This document shows positions 1 through 4,771 of a DNA stretch of 5,245 nt, in pieces; the stretch's first letter is position 1; every line of letters starts with the position of its first letter. Where the stretch lies: assembly GCA_949283445.1 (NCBI GenBank), contig CASDTD010000068.1, positions 1-5,245 on the forward strand. Reading direction: 5' to 3'. A program made the translations under genes and the position numbers. Below the pieces are notes generated by a model. It was given only the letters and a program-made list of their open reading frames with translations, searched no databases and was not told the DNA's origin. This DNA comes from an uncultured Coriobacteriia bacterium. GTDB taxonomy: Bacteria > Actinomycetota > Coriobacteriia > Coriobacteriales > QAMH01.

Positions 1-171
1 CATCGCATGGCCCATGTGCAGAATGCCCGTCACGTTGGGCGGCGGGATGACGACGGTGCGGTCTCCCTTGCCGCAGCCTTTCGAGCGGCCGTAATACTTG
101 CCGTCGAGCCATTTGCTCAAGATGCGCTCCTCCACGGCAGCGGCATCGTAGTTCTTGGGCATTTCTGACAT
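1..171 (-). CDS. valS: Valine--tRNA ligase, N-terminal fragment (cut by window edge)
   Basis: Valyl-tRNA synthetase charges tRNA-Val with valine in the cytoplasm, using ATP. Only the first 57 codons are inside the window; the gene runs off the left edge with the frame open. What is visible is diagnostic. The N-terminus (MSEMPKNYDAAAVEERILSK, then W at residue 21) matches the usual ValRS opening. Residues 43-56 read PPPNVTGILHMGHA, the class I synthetase HIGH signature in its ValRS form (HMGH). I chose the ATG at 171 over the ATG at 162 because the purine-rich AAAGGAAAG lies a few bases upstream of it. The gene follows clpX on the same strand after 86 bp that contain an intrinsic terminator. 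No T-box-type leader fits in that space, and I see no GGTGG antiterminator core. The identification is secure; completeness cannot be judged. Confidence 0.95.
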   Translation of the reverse strand, partial: MSEMPKNYDAAAVEERILSKWLDGKYYGRSKGCGKGDRTVVIPPPNVTGILHMGHAM

Positions 172-195
172 GAGCTTTCCTTTACGCGAGACCAG

Positions 196-239
196 ATAAA
201 ACAAAACAGCTGCGACCCTCGAGAAAAGAGCCGCAGCTG
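196..239 (-). terminator. Intrinsic terminator after clpX
   Basis: On the minus strand a perfect 8-bp stem is formed by CGCAGCTG at 232-239 pairing with 207-214. An inner CTC/GAG pairing (218-220 with 228-230) adds to it. The stem is followed directly by a T-rich run, TTTTGTTTTAT (206 down to 196). It begins about 20 bases after the clpX stop codon and ends 24 bases before the valS start. The T-run lies only on the minus-strand side, so the orientation is clear. Confidence 0.85.
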
Positions 240-257
240 CAATTAAACCACTTTTTG

Positions 258-1556
258 CTAGGCGCTACGCCGCGCGTTGCCCCCACGGCGGATAAGCGTG
301 GGCTCCGTCCCGTTCACGACGCAATCCTCGGTGATGACGACCTCTTCGATGTCGTCGGAGCTGGGAAGCTCGTACATCGTGTCCTGCAGAATGTTCTCGC
401 AAATGGAGCGCAATCCACGCGCGCCGGTGCCGCGGTCGATGGCCTGGCGGGCGATGGCGCGCAACGCAGCGTCCTCGAACACGAGACGGGCATCGTCGAA
501 GCTGAACATGCGCTGGTACTGCTTGACCAGGGCGTTTTTCGGCTCGGTCAGGATGCGCACTAGGTCGTCTTCGTTCAGGTCCTGCACCGAAGAGATGACC
601 GGGATACGGCCCACGAATTCGGGGATGAGACCGAAGGTGTTCAAGTCTTCGGGCAGCACCTGCGCGAGTAAGTCGGCAGATTCCATCTTGTGCGATTCCG
701 AAACCTCGGCGTTGAAGCCGACGCCACGCTTGCCGATGCGCTCGCCGATAATCTTGTCCAAGCCCACGAACGCGCCACCCAGGATGAACAGGATGTTCGT
801 CGTGTTGATGTGGATGAGCTCCTGTTGCGGGTGCTTGCGCCCGCCTGCGGGCGGCACGGCGGCATCGGTGCCTTCGACGATCTTCAGCAGGGCCTGCTGC
901 ACGCCTTCGCCGGACACATCGCGCGTGATGGAGAGGTTTTCCGCCTTGCGCGCAATCTTGTCAATCTCGTCGATGTAGATGATGCCGATCTGCGCACGGT
1001 CGATGTCGTTGTCGGCAGCCGTGATGAGCTTGAGCAGGATGTTCTCGACATCCTCGCCCACATAGCCCGCCTCGGTCAGGGCCGTGGCGTCCGCGATGGC
1101 AAACGGCACGTCCAAGATGCGCGCGAGCGTCTGCGCCAGCAGCGTCTTGCCACAGCCCGTGGGGCCCAGCAGCAAGATGTTGCTCTTGGCAAGCTCGACG
1201 TCGCCATCGGAGGTGTCGAGCCCCAAAGCAACGCGCTTGTAGTGGTTGTAGACGGCCACGGAAAGCGACTTGCGCGCCGCCTCCTGGCCGATGACGTACT
1301 GGGACAGCTCCTCGTTGATCTGGGCAGGCGTGGGCAGCGTCTCGAGCGAGATGAGCCCTTCGGTCCTGCCCGTGGCAACGGGAAGCCCCTCTTCTACCTC
1401 GGCACCCTCTTCTTCGATGATGCCGTTGCAAATCTTCACGCATTCGTTGCAGATATACACGCCATCGCCGGCGATGAGCTTGTCCACTTCGTTTTGCGTC
1501 TTGCCGCAAAACGAGCAGCGCAGCACGCCGTCGAATCCACGTGGGATATCAGCCAT
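258..1556 (-). CDS. clpX: ATP-dependent Clp protease, ATP-binding subunit ClpX
   Basis: ClpX is the cytoplasmic AAA+ unfoldase that recognises tagged or misfolded proteins, unfolds them with ATP and threads them into ClpP. The 432-residue product has normal length. The N-terminal zinc-binding domain has Cys14, Cys17, Cys36 and Cys39. The AAA+ module shows Walker A GPTGCGKT (131-138), pore loop GYVG (164-167), Walker B IIYIDEID (192-199), the RKH loop (240-242), the arginine finger in GRIPV (Arg317) and sensor 2 GARGLRS (378-384). The ClpP-docking tripeptide (IGF in E. coli) reads VGF at 279-281, a conservative change. The ATG start has an AGGA ribosome-binding site six bases upstream. The gene follows clpP after only 23 bp, so the two are almost certainly cotranscribed. 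A terminator lies just downstream. Nothing suggests damage or transfer. Confidence 0.98.
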   Translation of the reverse strand: MADIPRGFDGVLRCSFCGKTQNEVDKLIAGDGVYICNECVKICNGIIEEEGAEVEEGLPVATGRTEGLISLETLPTPAQINEELSQYVIGQEAARKSLSVAVYNHYKRVALGLDTSDGDVELAKSNILLLGPTGCGKTLLAQTLARILDVPFAIADATALTEAGYVGEDVENILLKLITAADNDIDRAQIGIIYIDEIDKIARKAENLSITRDVSGEGVQQALLKIVEGTDAAVPPAGGRKHPQQELIHINTTNILFILGGAFVGLDKIIGERIGKRGVGFNAEVSESHKMESADLLAQVLPEDLNTFGLIPEFVGRIPVISSVQDLNEDDLVRILTEPKNALVKQYQRMFSFDDARLVFEDAALRAIARQAIDRGTGARGLRSICENILQDTMYELPSSDDIEEVVITEDCVVNGTEPTLIRRGGNARRSA

Positions 1557-1579
1557 AATCCGTCCTATCGTGTGTTCGT

Positions 1580-2206
1580 CTACGCCTTTTCGGAGGCGAC
1601 TTCGGCACGGGACTTGATGACGTCGTCGACCAAGCCGTAGGCCTTCGCCTCAAGCGCGGACATGAAGTTGTCTTTCTCGGTATCTTCCTGGATCTTCTCG
1701 ACCGGCTGGCCGGTGTGAGCAGCGAGAATCTCGTTCAACTGCTTGCGCGTCTTCAGAATCTCGTCGGCCATGATCTGGATATCGGTCTGCTTGCCCTGCG
1801 CGCCACCAGAAGGCTGGTGGATCATGATGCGCGAGTTGGGAAGCGCCAGACGCTTGCCCGGCGTGCCAGCGGACAGCAGCACGGCGGCCATGGAGGCGCA
1901 CATGCCGATGCAGATGGTGCTCACGTCGGGCTTGATGAACTGCATGGTGTCGTAAATGGCCAGACCAGCCGTGACCGAGCCACCCGGCGAGTTGATGTAG
2001 AACGAGATGTCCTTGTCAGGGTCAACGCTTTCCAGGTGCAGCAACTGCGCCACGACGACGTTAGCCGATGCGTCCGTGACCTCTTCGCCCAGGAAGACGA
2101 CGCGGTCGTTGAGCAAGCGCGAGTAAATGTCGAAGCTGCGCTCACCCCGCGGCGACTGTTCGATGACGTAGGGAATCAGCGGGTCTTGAATTGGTAGATA
2201 AGCCAT
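1580..2206 (-). CDS. clpP: ATP-dependent Clp protease proteolytic subunit ClpP
   Basis: ClpP is a serine peptidase forming a tetradecameric barrel that degrades polypeptides delivered by ClpX or other Clp ATPases. The 208-residue product carries the full catalytic triad: Ser105 in GMCASMAA, His130 in IMIHQPSGG, and Asp179 in EKDNFMSA. The oxyanion-region motif SPGGSVTAG is at 73-81. The part resembling mature ClpP begins near residue 10 ([20 protein letters not shown]), leaving a short leader of about nine residues; the E. coli propeptide is 14. The ATG start is backed by a strong purine-rich site, GAAAGAAGG, five bases upstream (2212-2220). The gene sits 54 bp after tig and 23 bp before clpX, the conserved tig-clpP-clpX order. 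I saw no clear promoter in the tig-clpP gap. Only one clpP is present, unlike the tandem clpP1-clpP2 of many actinobacteria. Confidence 0.98.
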   Translation of the reverse strand: MAYLPIQDPLIPYVIEQSPRGERSFDIYSRLLNDRVVFLGEEVTDASANVVVAQLLHLESVDPDKDISFYINSPGGSVTAGLAIYDTMQFIKPDVSTICIGMCASMAAVLLSAGTPGKRLALPNSRIMIHQPSGGAQGKQTDIQIMADEILKTRKQLNEILAAHTGQPVEKIQEDTEKDNFMSALEAKAYGLVDDVIKSRAEVASEKA

Positions 2207-2260
2207 ACCAGCCTTCTTTCACATGCACATACGGTCTTTTACAGATCCCGGCACGCGGCT

Positions 2261-3583
2261 CTATTCGGCCGCATCCTCCTTGGTCTGCTCGCCAGCGTCG
2301 ACGATGGTGACGACCGCGTTGTCGACCAGCCACTGGGTGGCCTTCTGACGGCGCAGCGCCTCGCGGATAACCGACATGCGGCCAGCCTCTTCCCAAGACT
2401 TGCGCGTGGCAGCCGGGTCTTCCGCGAAGGAGAACTCCTTGTCGACGTCCTCTTCCGTGACCTCCAGGCCAAGCTCATTGAATAGCGCGTCGAGCGCGAG
2501 GCTCTGCTCGGCGTCTTCCTTGGCCTGCACATCGAGGTCCTTCTGGAAGTCGTCGGCCGTGATGCCCTGCTGGTTCAGGAACTGGTCGAACGTGACGCCC
2601 TGACGGTTGAGCTGGTTGAAGAAGTCACGCAGGATGTCCTCGCGCGAGAAGTTGACGTACTCATCGGAAACCTCGCCCTCAATGCGTGCGGCGAGCTTCT
2701 CGACGCACAGGCGCTCCTTGTAACCGGGAAGCTGATTCTTCTTCTGGCTCGTGATCTCCTCGCGAATCTCGTCACGGAGCTTGCCGAGAGAATCGAAGCC
2801 AACCTGCTCGGCGAACGCATCGTCGAGCTCCGGCGCCTTGCGCACGCGCACGGCGTTGACCGTAGCCACGACATGCACAGGCTTGCCCTCGAGGTAGGCG
2901 TAGTCATCGTCGTCTTCGATGGTGACGTCGAACTCCTTGGTTTCCTCGGCCTTCATGCCGACGAGCTGGTCGGTGATGCAGGCGGGAAGCAGGCCGGCGT
3001 CGAGCTCGATGAGGCGGTTGGTGCTGTTCAGGCCCTCGACGTCTTTACCGTCGACGGTGGACTTGAGGTCTGCCATGACATAGTCGCCGTGCTCGGCTGC
3101 GCGGTCGACATCCTCGAAGTTGTAGTAGTACTCCTGCAGGGCGGCCAGCTGCGCGTCGACTTCCGCGTCGGTGGCCTCCTCGGACGGCATCTCGATTTCG
3201 ACCGGCTCGTACGAGCTCAGCTCGACGACGGGCTTGACCGTGCCGTAGAAGGAGAACGTGTAGCCCTCGCCGTCTTTCACGCTGGAAAGTTCCTCATCGC
3301 CGAACTCGGGGTCGGAGATGAACACAACGTCTTGCTGGTCGGTAGCCAGCGGAGCGACCTCGTTAACCATGTCAGAGGTGATCTGCGCGTAGATGTAATC
3401 ATGGCCACCGAAGTTCTGCTCGAGAACCTTGCGCGGCGCCTTGCCGGGGCGGAAACCCGGAATGCGGTTCTTGGCGAGGTCCTTGAAGAAGGCATCGACA
3501 TGCTTCTTGACCTCTTCGGCGCTCATCTCGACCGTGACCTGGGTCTTGCCATCGTCTTCGCGAATGCTAGTTGCGACTTCCAA
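2261..3583 (-). CDS. tig: Trigger factor (ribosome-associated chaperone)
   Basis: Trigger factor binds the ribosome near the exit tunnel and shields nascent chains. From the TTG at 3583 the product is 440 residues. It has the ribosome-docking loop GFRPGKAP at 43-50, an FKBP-type domain at about 157-245, and a helical chaperone domain ending in an acidic tail (EQTKEDAAE). The frame is open to a GTG at 3607, which would add eight residues. I prefer TTG because GGAGG lies four bases upstream of it, while the nearest SD-like sequence to the GTG is about 14 bases away. Counting from TTG also puts the docking loop at the E. coli position (Phe44-Arg45). The FKBP domain keeps QLVGMKAEE but lacks several usual active-site residues: the IPGF segment reads PACI and the FPE segment reads IED. 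Folding catalysis may therefore be weak or absent, an inference from remembered family sequences. The gene is probably cotranscribed with clpP and clpX. Confidence 0.96.
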   Translation of the reverse strand: MEVATSIREDDGKTQVTVEMSAEEVKKHVDAFFKDLAKNRIPGFRPGKAPRKVLEQNFGGHDYIYAQITSDMVNEVAPLATDQQDVVFISDPEFGDEELSSVKDGEGYTFSFYGTVKPVVELSSYEPVEIEMPSEEATDAEVDAQLAALQEYYYNFEDVDRAAEHGDYVMADLKSTVDGKDVEGLNSTNRLIELDAGLLPACITDQLVGMKAEETKEFDVTIEDDDDYAYLEGKPVHVVATVNAVRVRKAPELDDAFAEQVGFDSLGKLRDEIREEITSQKKNQLPGYKERLCVEKLAARIEGEVSDEYVNFSREDILRDFFNQLNRQGVTFDQFLNQQGITADDFQKDLDVQAKEDAEQSLALDALFNELGLEVTEEDVDKEFSFAEDPAATRKSWEEAGRMSVIREALRRQKATQWLVDNAVVTIVDAGEQTKEDAAE

Positions 3584-3592
3584 CGTTCCTCC
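3584..3592 (-). promoter_or_regulatory. Ribosome-binding site that sets the tig start at TTG 3583
   Basis: GGAGG (3588-3592 on the minus strand) is followed by AACG and then TTG. It lies inside the reading frame that would be used if translation began at the GTG at 3607. It is the only strong Shine-Dalgarno match near the 5' end of tig, so it decides the start codon. The four-base spacing is slightly short but workable. Confidence 0.75.
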
Positions 3593-3627
3593 AAAATCAT
3601 CGCCCACTCCACGCAGGCTAACTTCCT

Positions 3628-3643
3628 AACGCACGAGTGCGTT
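3628..3643. repeat. Perfect 16-bp palindrome between tRNA-Leu and tig
   Basis: AACGCACGAGTGCGTT is its own reverse complement except for the central GA, giving two 7-bp arms (a 6-bp stem with a 4-base loop in RNA). It lies in the leader between the tRNA 3' end and tig. There is no T-run after it on either strand, so it does not look like a terminator. It could be an RNA processing or stability hairpin, or an operator. It resembles the CGC-spacer-GCG layout of ClgR sites of clp genes in other actinobacteria, but the spacer is six bases rather than five, so I do not call it one. Confidence 0.55.
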
Positions 3644-3654
3644 CTCCACATTGC

Positions 3655-3739
3655 TGGTGCGGGCGAAAGGACTCGAACCTTCACGGGTTGCCCCACTGGA
3701 ACCTAAATCCAGCGCGTCTGCCAGTTCCGCCACGCCCGC
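3655..3739 (-). tRNA. tRNA-Leu, anticodon UAG, CCA encoded
   Basis: The minus strand folds as a class II (long variable arm) tRNA. The 7-bp acceptor stem is GCGGGCG (3733-3739) with CGCCCGC (3659-3665). The discriminator A is at 3658 and the CCA end is encoded at 3655-3657. The anticodon stem CTGGA/TCCAG encloses the loop TTTAGGT, placing anticodon TAG at 3703-3705, which reads CUA and related leucine codons. The T-arm is GAAGG-TTCGAGT-CCTTT, with one G-U pair. The variable arm contains GGGGCAACCC. Both the anticodon and the class II shape indicate leucine. The gene lies 71 bp before the tig start on the same strand with no clear terminator between them, so cotranscription is likely. Confidence 0.97.
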
Positions 3740-3755
3740 ATGCGCACGTATACCA

Positions 3756-3785
3756 ACTATAAACAGGCGCAGGTGTGAATTGTAA
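3756..3785 (-). promoter_or_regulatory. Putative promoter for tRNA-Leu (and perhaps tig-clpP-clpX)
   Basis: On the minus strand a -10 element TATAGT (3756-3761, five of six bases of consensus) is preceded at 18 bp by a weak -35, TTACAA (3780-3785). Transcription would start about nine bases before the tRNA 5' end, a plausible tRNA leader. A second -10-like TATACG lies closer but would leave no leader. Because the gaps inside the operon show no convincing promoter, this may also drive tig-clpP-clpX. Confidence 0.5.
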
Positions 3786-3820
3786 CGCAGTTGCCCCTGA
3801 ATAGGGGGTCCGTAGCATAT

Positions 3821-3830
3821 TTGTTAACAA
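3821..3830. repeat. 10-bp perfect palindrome TTGTTAACAA
   Basis: TTGTTAACAA reads the same on both strands. It lies between the DUF47 gene and the tRNA promoter, partly overlapping the end of the putative DUF47 terminator. It may be part of the terminator tail or a small operator. A 10-bp AT-rich palindrome can also arise by chance. Confidence 0.35.
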
Positions 3831-3853
3831 GGTGGCGCAGCGCGGACCACCCT
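3822..3853 (-). terminator. Probable terminator of the DUF47 gene
   Basis: Ten bases after the DUF47 stop, the minus strand forms AGGGTGG/CCACCTT (3847-3853 with 3829-3835, including one G-U pair). This is extended by CGC/GCG around a three-base loop, with a two-base bulge. The tail is only moderately T-rich (TTGTTAAC). A second small hairpin, CCCCT/AGGGG with loop bases 3799-3802 (3794-3807), lies further downstream and might help. The position supports a terminator; the weak T-run lowers confidence. Confidence 0.5.
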
Positions 3854-3863
3854 GCCGCAGCGT

Positions 3864-4532
3864 CTACGAGTTCTTGGTGATGACCGTCACAATGGAATCG
3901 CCCACAGCCTCGCAGGCGTCGCAGCAGCGCTCGAGCGACGCGAGCACACCGGCAAGACCGAACGCCTCGATGCCCGCCGCCACATCGCTTTGCTTGGCGC
4001 GCGCGAAAATCTCATGCACGGCGCGGATGTAGGCCAAGTCGCCTTCGTCCTCGTAATCGTGGATGCTGACGATGTAATCGTGGATGCTGTGCGACTTCTT
4101 GAAATAGGTGAACTTCTGGCAGGCGATGTGCACCGCCTCGGTCGCACGGTGCACGACCTTGGCCATCTCCAGCACTTCGGGCGTGACCGTCGTCACGCAG
4201 TACATGTAGATGTGCTGCAAGACTTCGTCTAGCTCGTCGACCACATCGTCGAGCTCTTCTGCCAGGGCAAGGATGTCCTCGCGTTCGATGGGCGTGACGA
4301 ATTCGTTCACGAGGTGCGAAACAAGCGTGTGCGTGACCTCGTCTGACGCTTCCTCGATTTTATGCAGCTCCTGGAGCTTCTCGAGCGCCTCACGTGGCTC
4401 GACCTTGCCCGACTGCGCCTCTTCGTCGAAGTGATCTTCCAGAAACTCGATGAGCCCGTCCGCATACTCGACGGCGAACTCGCTGATTTTCACGAACTGC
4501 TCGAAGTAGTCGATCTTCTGTTTGCGTGCCAC
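3864..4532 (-). CDS. PhoU-like DUF47 family protein (putative phosphate-transport accessory)
   Basis: The 222-residue helical protein matches the DUF47/PhoU-like family, whose members are often encoded beside Pit-type phosphate transporters and are thought to modulate them. The signature FVTPIEREDILALAEELDDV, continuing into VDELDEV, is a clear family hallmark, with acidic clusters of the kind that bind metal in PhoU proteins. A second acidic motif, DYEDEGDLAYIRAVHEIF, and the C-terminal ERCCDACEAVGDSIV segment also fit. I see no signal peptide or membrane span. I start it at GTG 4532, eight bases after AGAAAGG (4541-4547). The frame stays open to 4793, but the added residues are Arg/Cys-rich, unlike the family, and run into dinB. 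Length from the GTG fits the family (roughly 205-220). No pit gene is adjacent: downstream is tRNA-Leu and upstream is divergent dinB. An in-frame 7-residue duplication (SIHDYIV-SIHDY) is visible. The family call is firm; the exact role is inferred. Confidence 0.9.
   Translation of the reverse strand: MARKQKIDYFEQFVKISEFAVEYADGLIEFLEDHFDEEAQSGKVEPREALEKLQELHKIEEASDEVTHTLVSHLVNEFVTPIEREDILALAEELDDVVDELDEVLQHIYMYCVTTVTPEVLEMAKVVHRATEAVHIACQKFTYFKKSHSIHDYIVSIHDYEDEGDLAYIRAVHEIFARAKQSDVAAGIEAFGLAGVLASLERCCDACEAVGDSIVTVITKNS
4053..4089. repeat. 16-nt direct repeat, period 21, inside the DUF47 gene
   Basis: GTAATCGTGGATGCTG occurs at 4053-4068 and again at 4074-4089. The period of 21 bases keeps the reading frame, and the protein shows SIHDY twice. 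This looks like a small in-frame tandem duplication, or a selected histidine/acidic repeat next to the second acidic motif of the protein. Confidence 0.8.
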
Positions 4533-4540
4533 GTGAGGTG

Positions 4541-4547
4541 CCTTTCT
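4541..4547 (-). promoter_or_regulatory. Ribosome-binding site that sets the DUF47 start at GTG 4532
   Basis: AGAAAGG on the minus strand is followed by eight bases and then GTG. The in-frame ATG at 4571 has no comparable site, so this supports the shorter protein. Confidence 0.65.
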
Positions 4548-4603
4548 GCGGACCAGGCGTGCGCCGTGCATGCTGGCGCTGCTGCAGCCCTGGTGTCTTT
4601 CGG

Positions 4604-4621
4604 TTGTAAAATAATTGTAAA
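4604..4621 (-). promoter_or_regulatory. TTTACA direct repeats, 11-bp period (possible PhoP-type box and/or -10)
   Basis: On the minus strand TTTACAATTATTTTACAA contains two TTTACA units separated by five bases. This matches the TT(A/T)ACA-N5-TT(A/T)ACA pattern known for PhoP boxes in Bacillus, and one unit per helical turn. It lies about 72 bp before the GTG of a phosphate-linked gene. The first unit also contains TACAAT (4614-4619), a good -10 hexamer, but I find no good -35 (CTCGGG at 17 bp). The site may thus be promoter, operator or both. Confidence 0.45.
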
Positions 4622-4665
4622 CTACCAGCTCATATCCCCGAGCACTTTTTTCTCGAATGCTCCGA

Positions 4666-4679
4666 CAGTCAGCTGACTG
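4666..4679. repeat. 14-bp perfect palindrome CAGTCAGCTGACTG
   Basis: This uninterrupted 14-bp palindrome lies near the middle of the DUF47/dinB divergent intergenic region. Perfect even-spaced symmetry and the central position suggest a dimeric regulator site. It does not match the LexA, CIRCE or HAIR consensus sequences I know. There is no T-run beside it, so it is not a terminator. Confidence 0.55.
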
Positions 4680-4681
4680 GG

Positions 4682-4709
4682 CGTCCTTCACCGGACGTGC
4701 CCTCACGTC
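4682..4709. repeat. Two overlapping inverted repeats upstream of dinB
   Basis: CGTCC/GGACG (4682-4686 with 4693-4697) and GACGTG-CCCT-CACGTC (4694-4709) share the bases at 4694-4697, so only one can form at a time in RNA. They lie upstream of the predicted dinB transcription start. Short dyads are frequent in GC-rich DNA, so functional meaning is uncertain. Confidence 0.35.
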
Positions 4710-4735
4710 AGGCCGCATGCCCCCTCTCTCGCACG

Positions 4736-4757
4736 AAGCACGCGGTCGCACGTGCTT
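4736..4757. repeat. 7-bp inverted repeat abutting the dinB -10 element
   Basis: AAGCACG (4736-4742) and CGTGCTT (4751-4757) are perfect inverted copies separated by eight bases. They span roughly -36 to -15 relative to the predicted dinB start and touch the extended -10 motif, which is where a repressor would act. The sequence does not match a LexA box. Confidence 0.5.
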
Positions 4758-4765
4758 GCTACAAT
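4757..4765 (+). promoter_or_regulatory. Extended -10 promoter of dinB
   Basis: TGCTACAAT is a TGn-extended -10 element with hexamer TACAAT (five of six consensus bases). No recognisable -35 lies 17 bp upstream, which is typical of extended -10 promoters. Only six bases separate the hexamer from the dinB ATG at 4772, so transcription would begin at or next to the A of the start codon. Confidence 0.6.
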
Positions 4766-4771
4766 GGACGC

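Noticed and set aside
172..257. T-box riboswitch before valS
   Set aside because: The space is too short, no GGTGG antiterminator core is present, and the hairpin fits a simple clpX terminator.
690..1640. Long plus-strand open frame (316 codons) opposite clpX and the end of clpP
   Set aside because: It is entirely antisense to well-identified genes, has no recognisable domain, and reflects GC-rich codon bias.
3584..3654. CIRCE, HAIR or CtsR heat-shock operator before tig
   Set aside because: I looked for TTAGCACTC-N9-GAGTGCTAA, CTTGAGT-N7-ACTCAAG and GGTCAAA repeats and found none; the palindrome present is different.
2873..3706. Plus-strand open frame of 277 codons opposite tig, running into the tRNA
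   Set aside because: It overlaps tig and tRNA-Leu antisense and reads as low-complexity hydrophobic/acidic shadow sequence.
4640..4662. Hairpin GAGCA/TGCTC around a T-run as a terminator
   Set aside because: The T-run lies in the loop rather than after the stem, the stem is only five base pairs, and no gene ends there.
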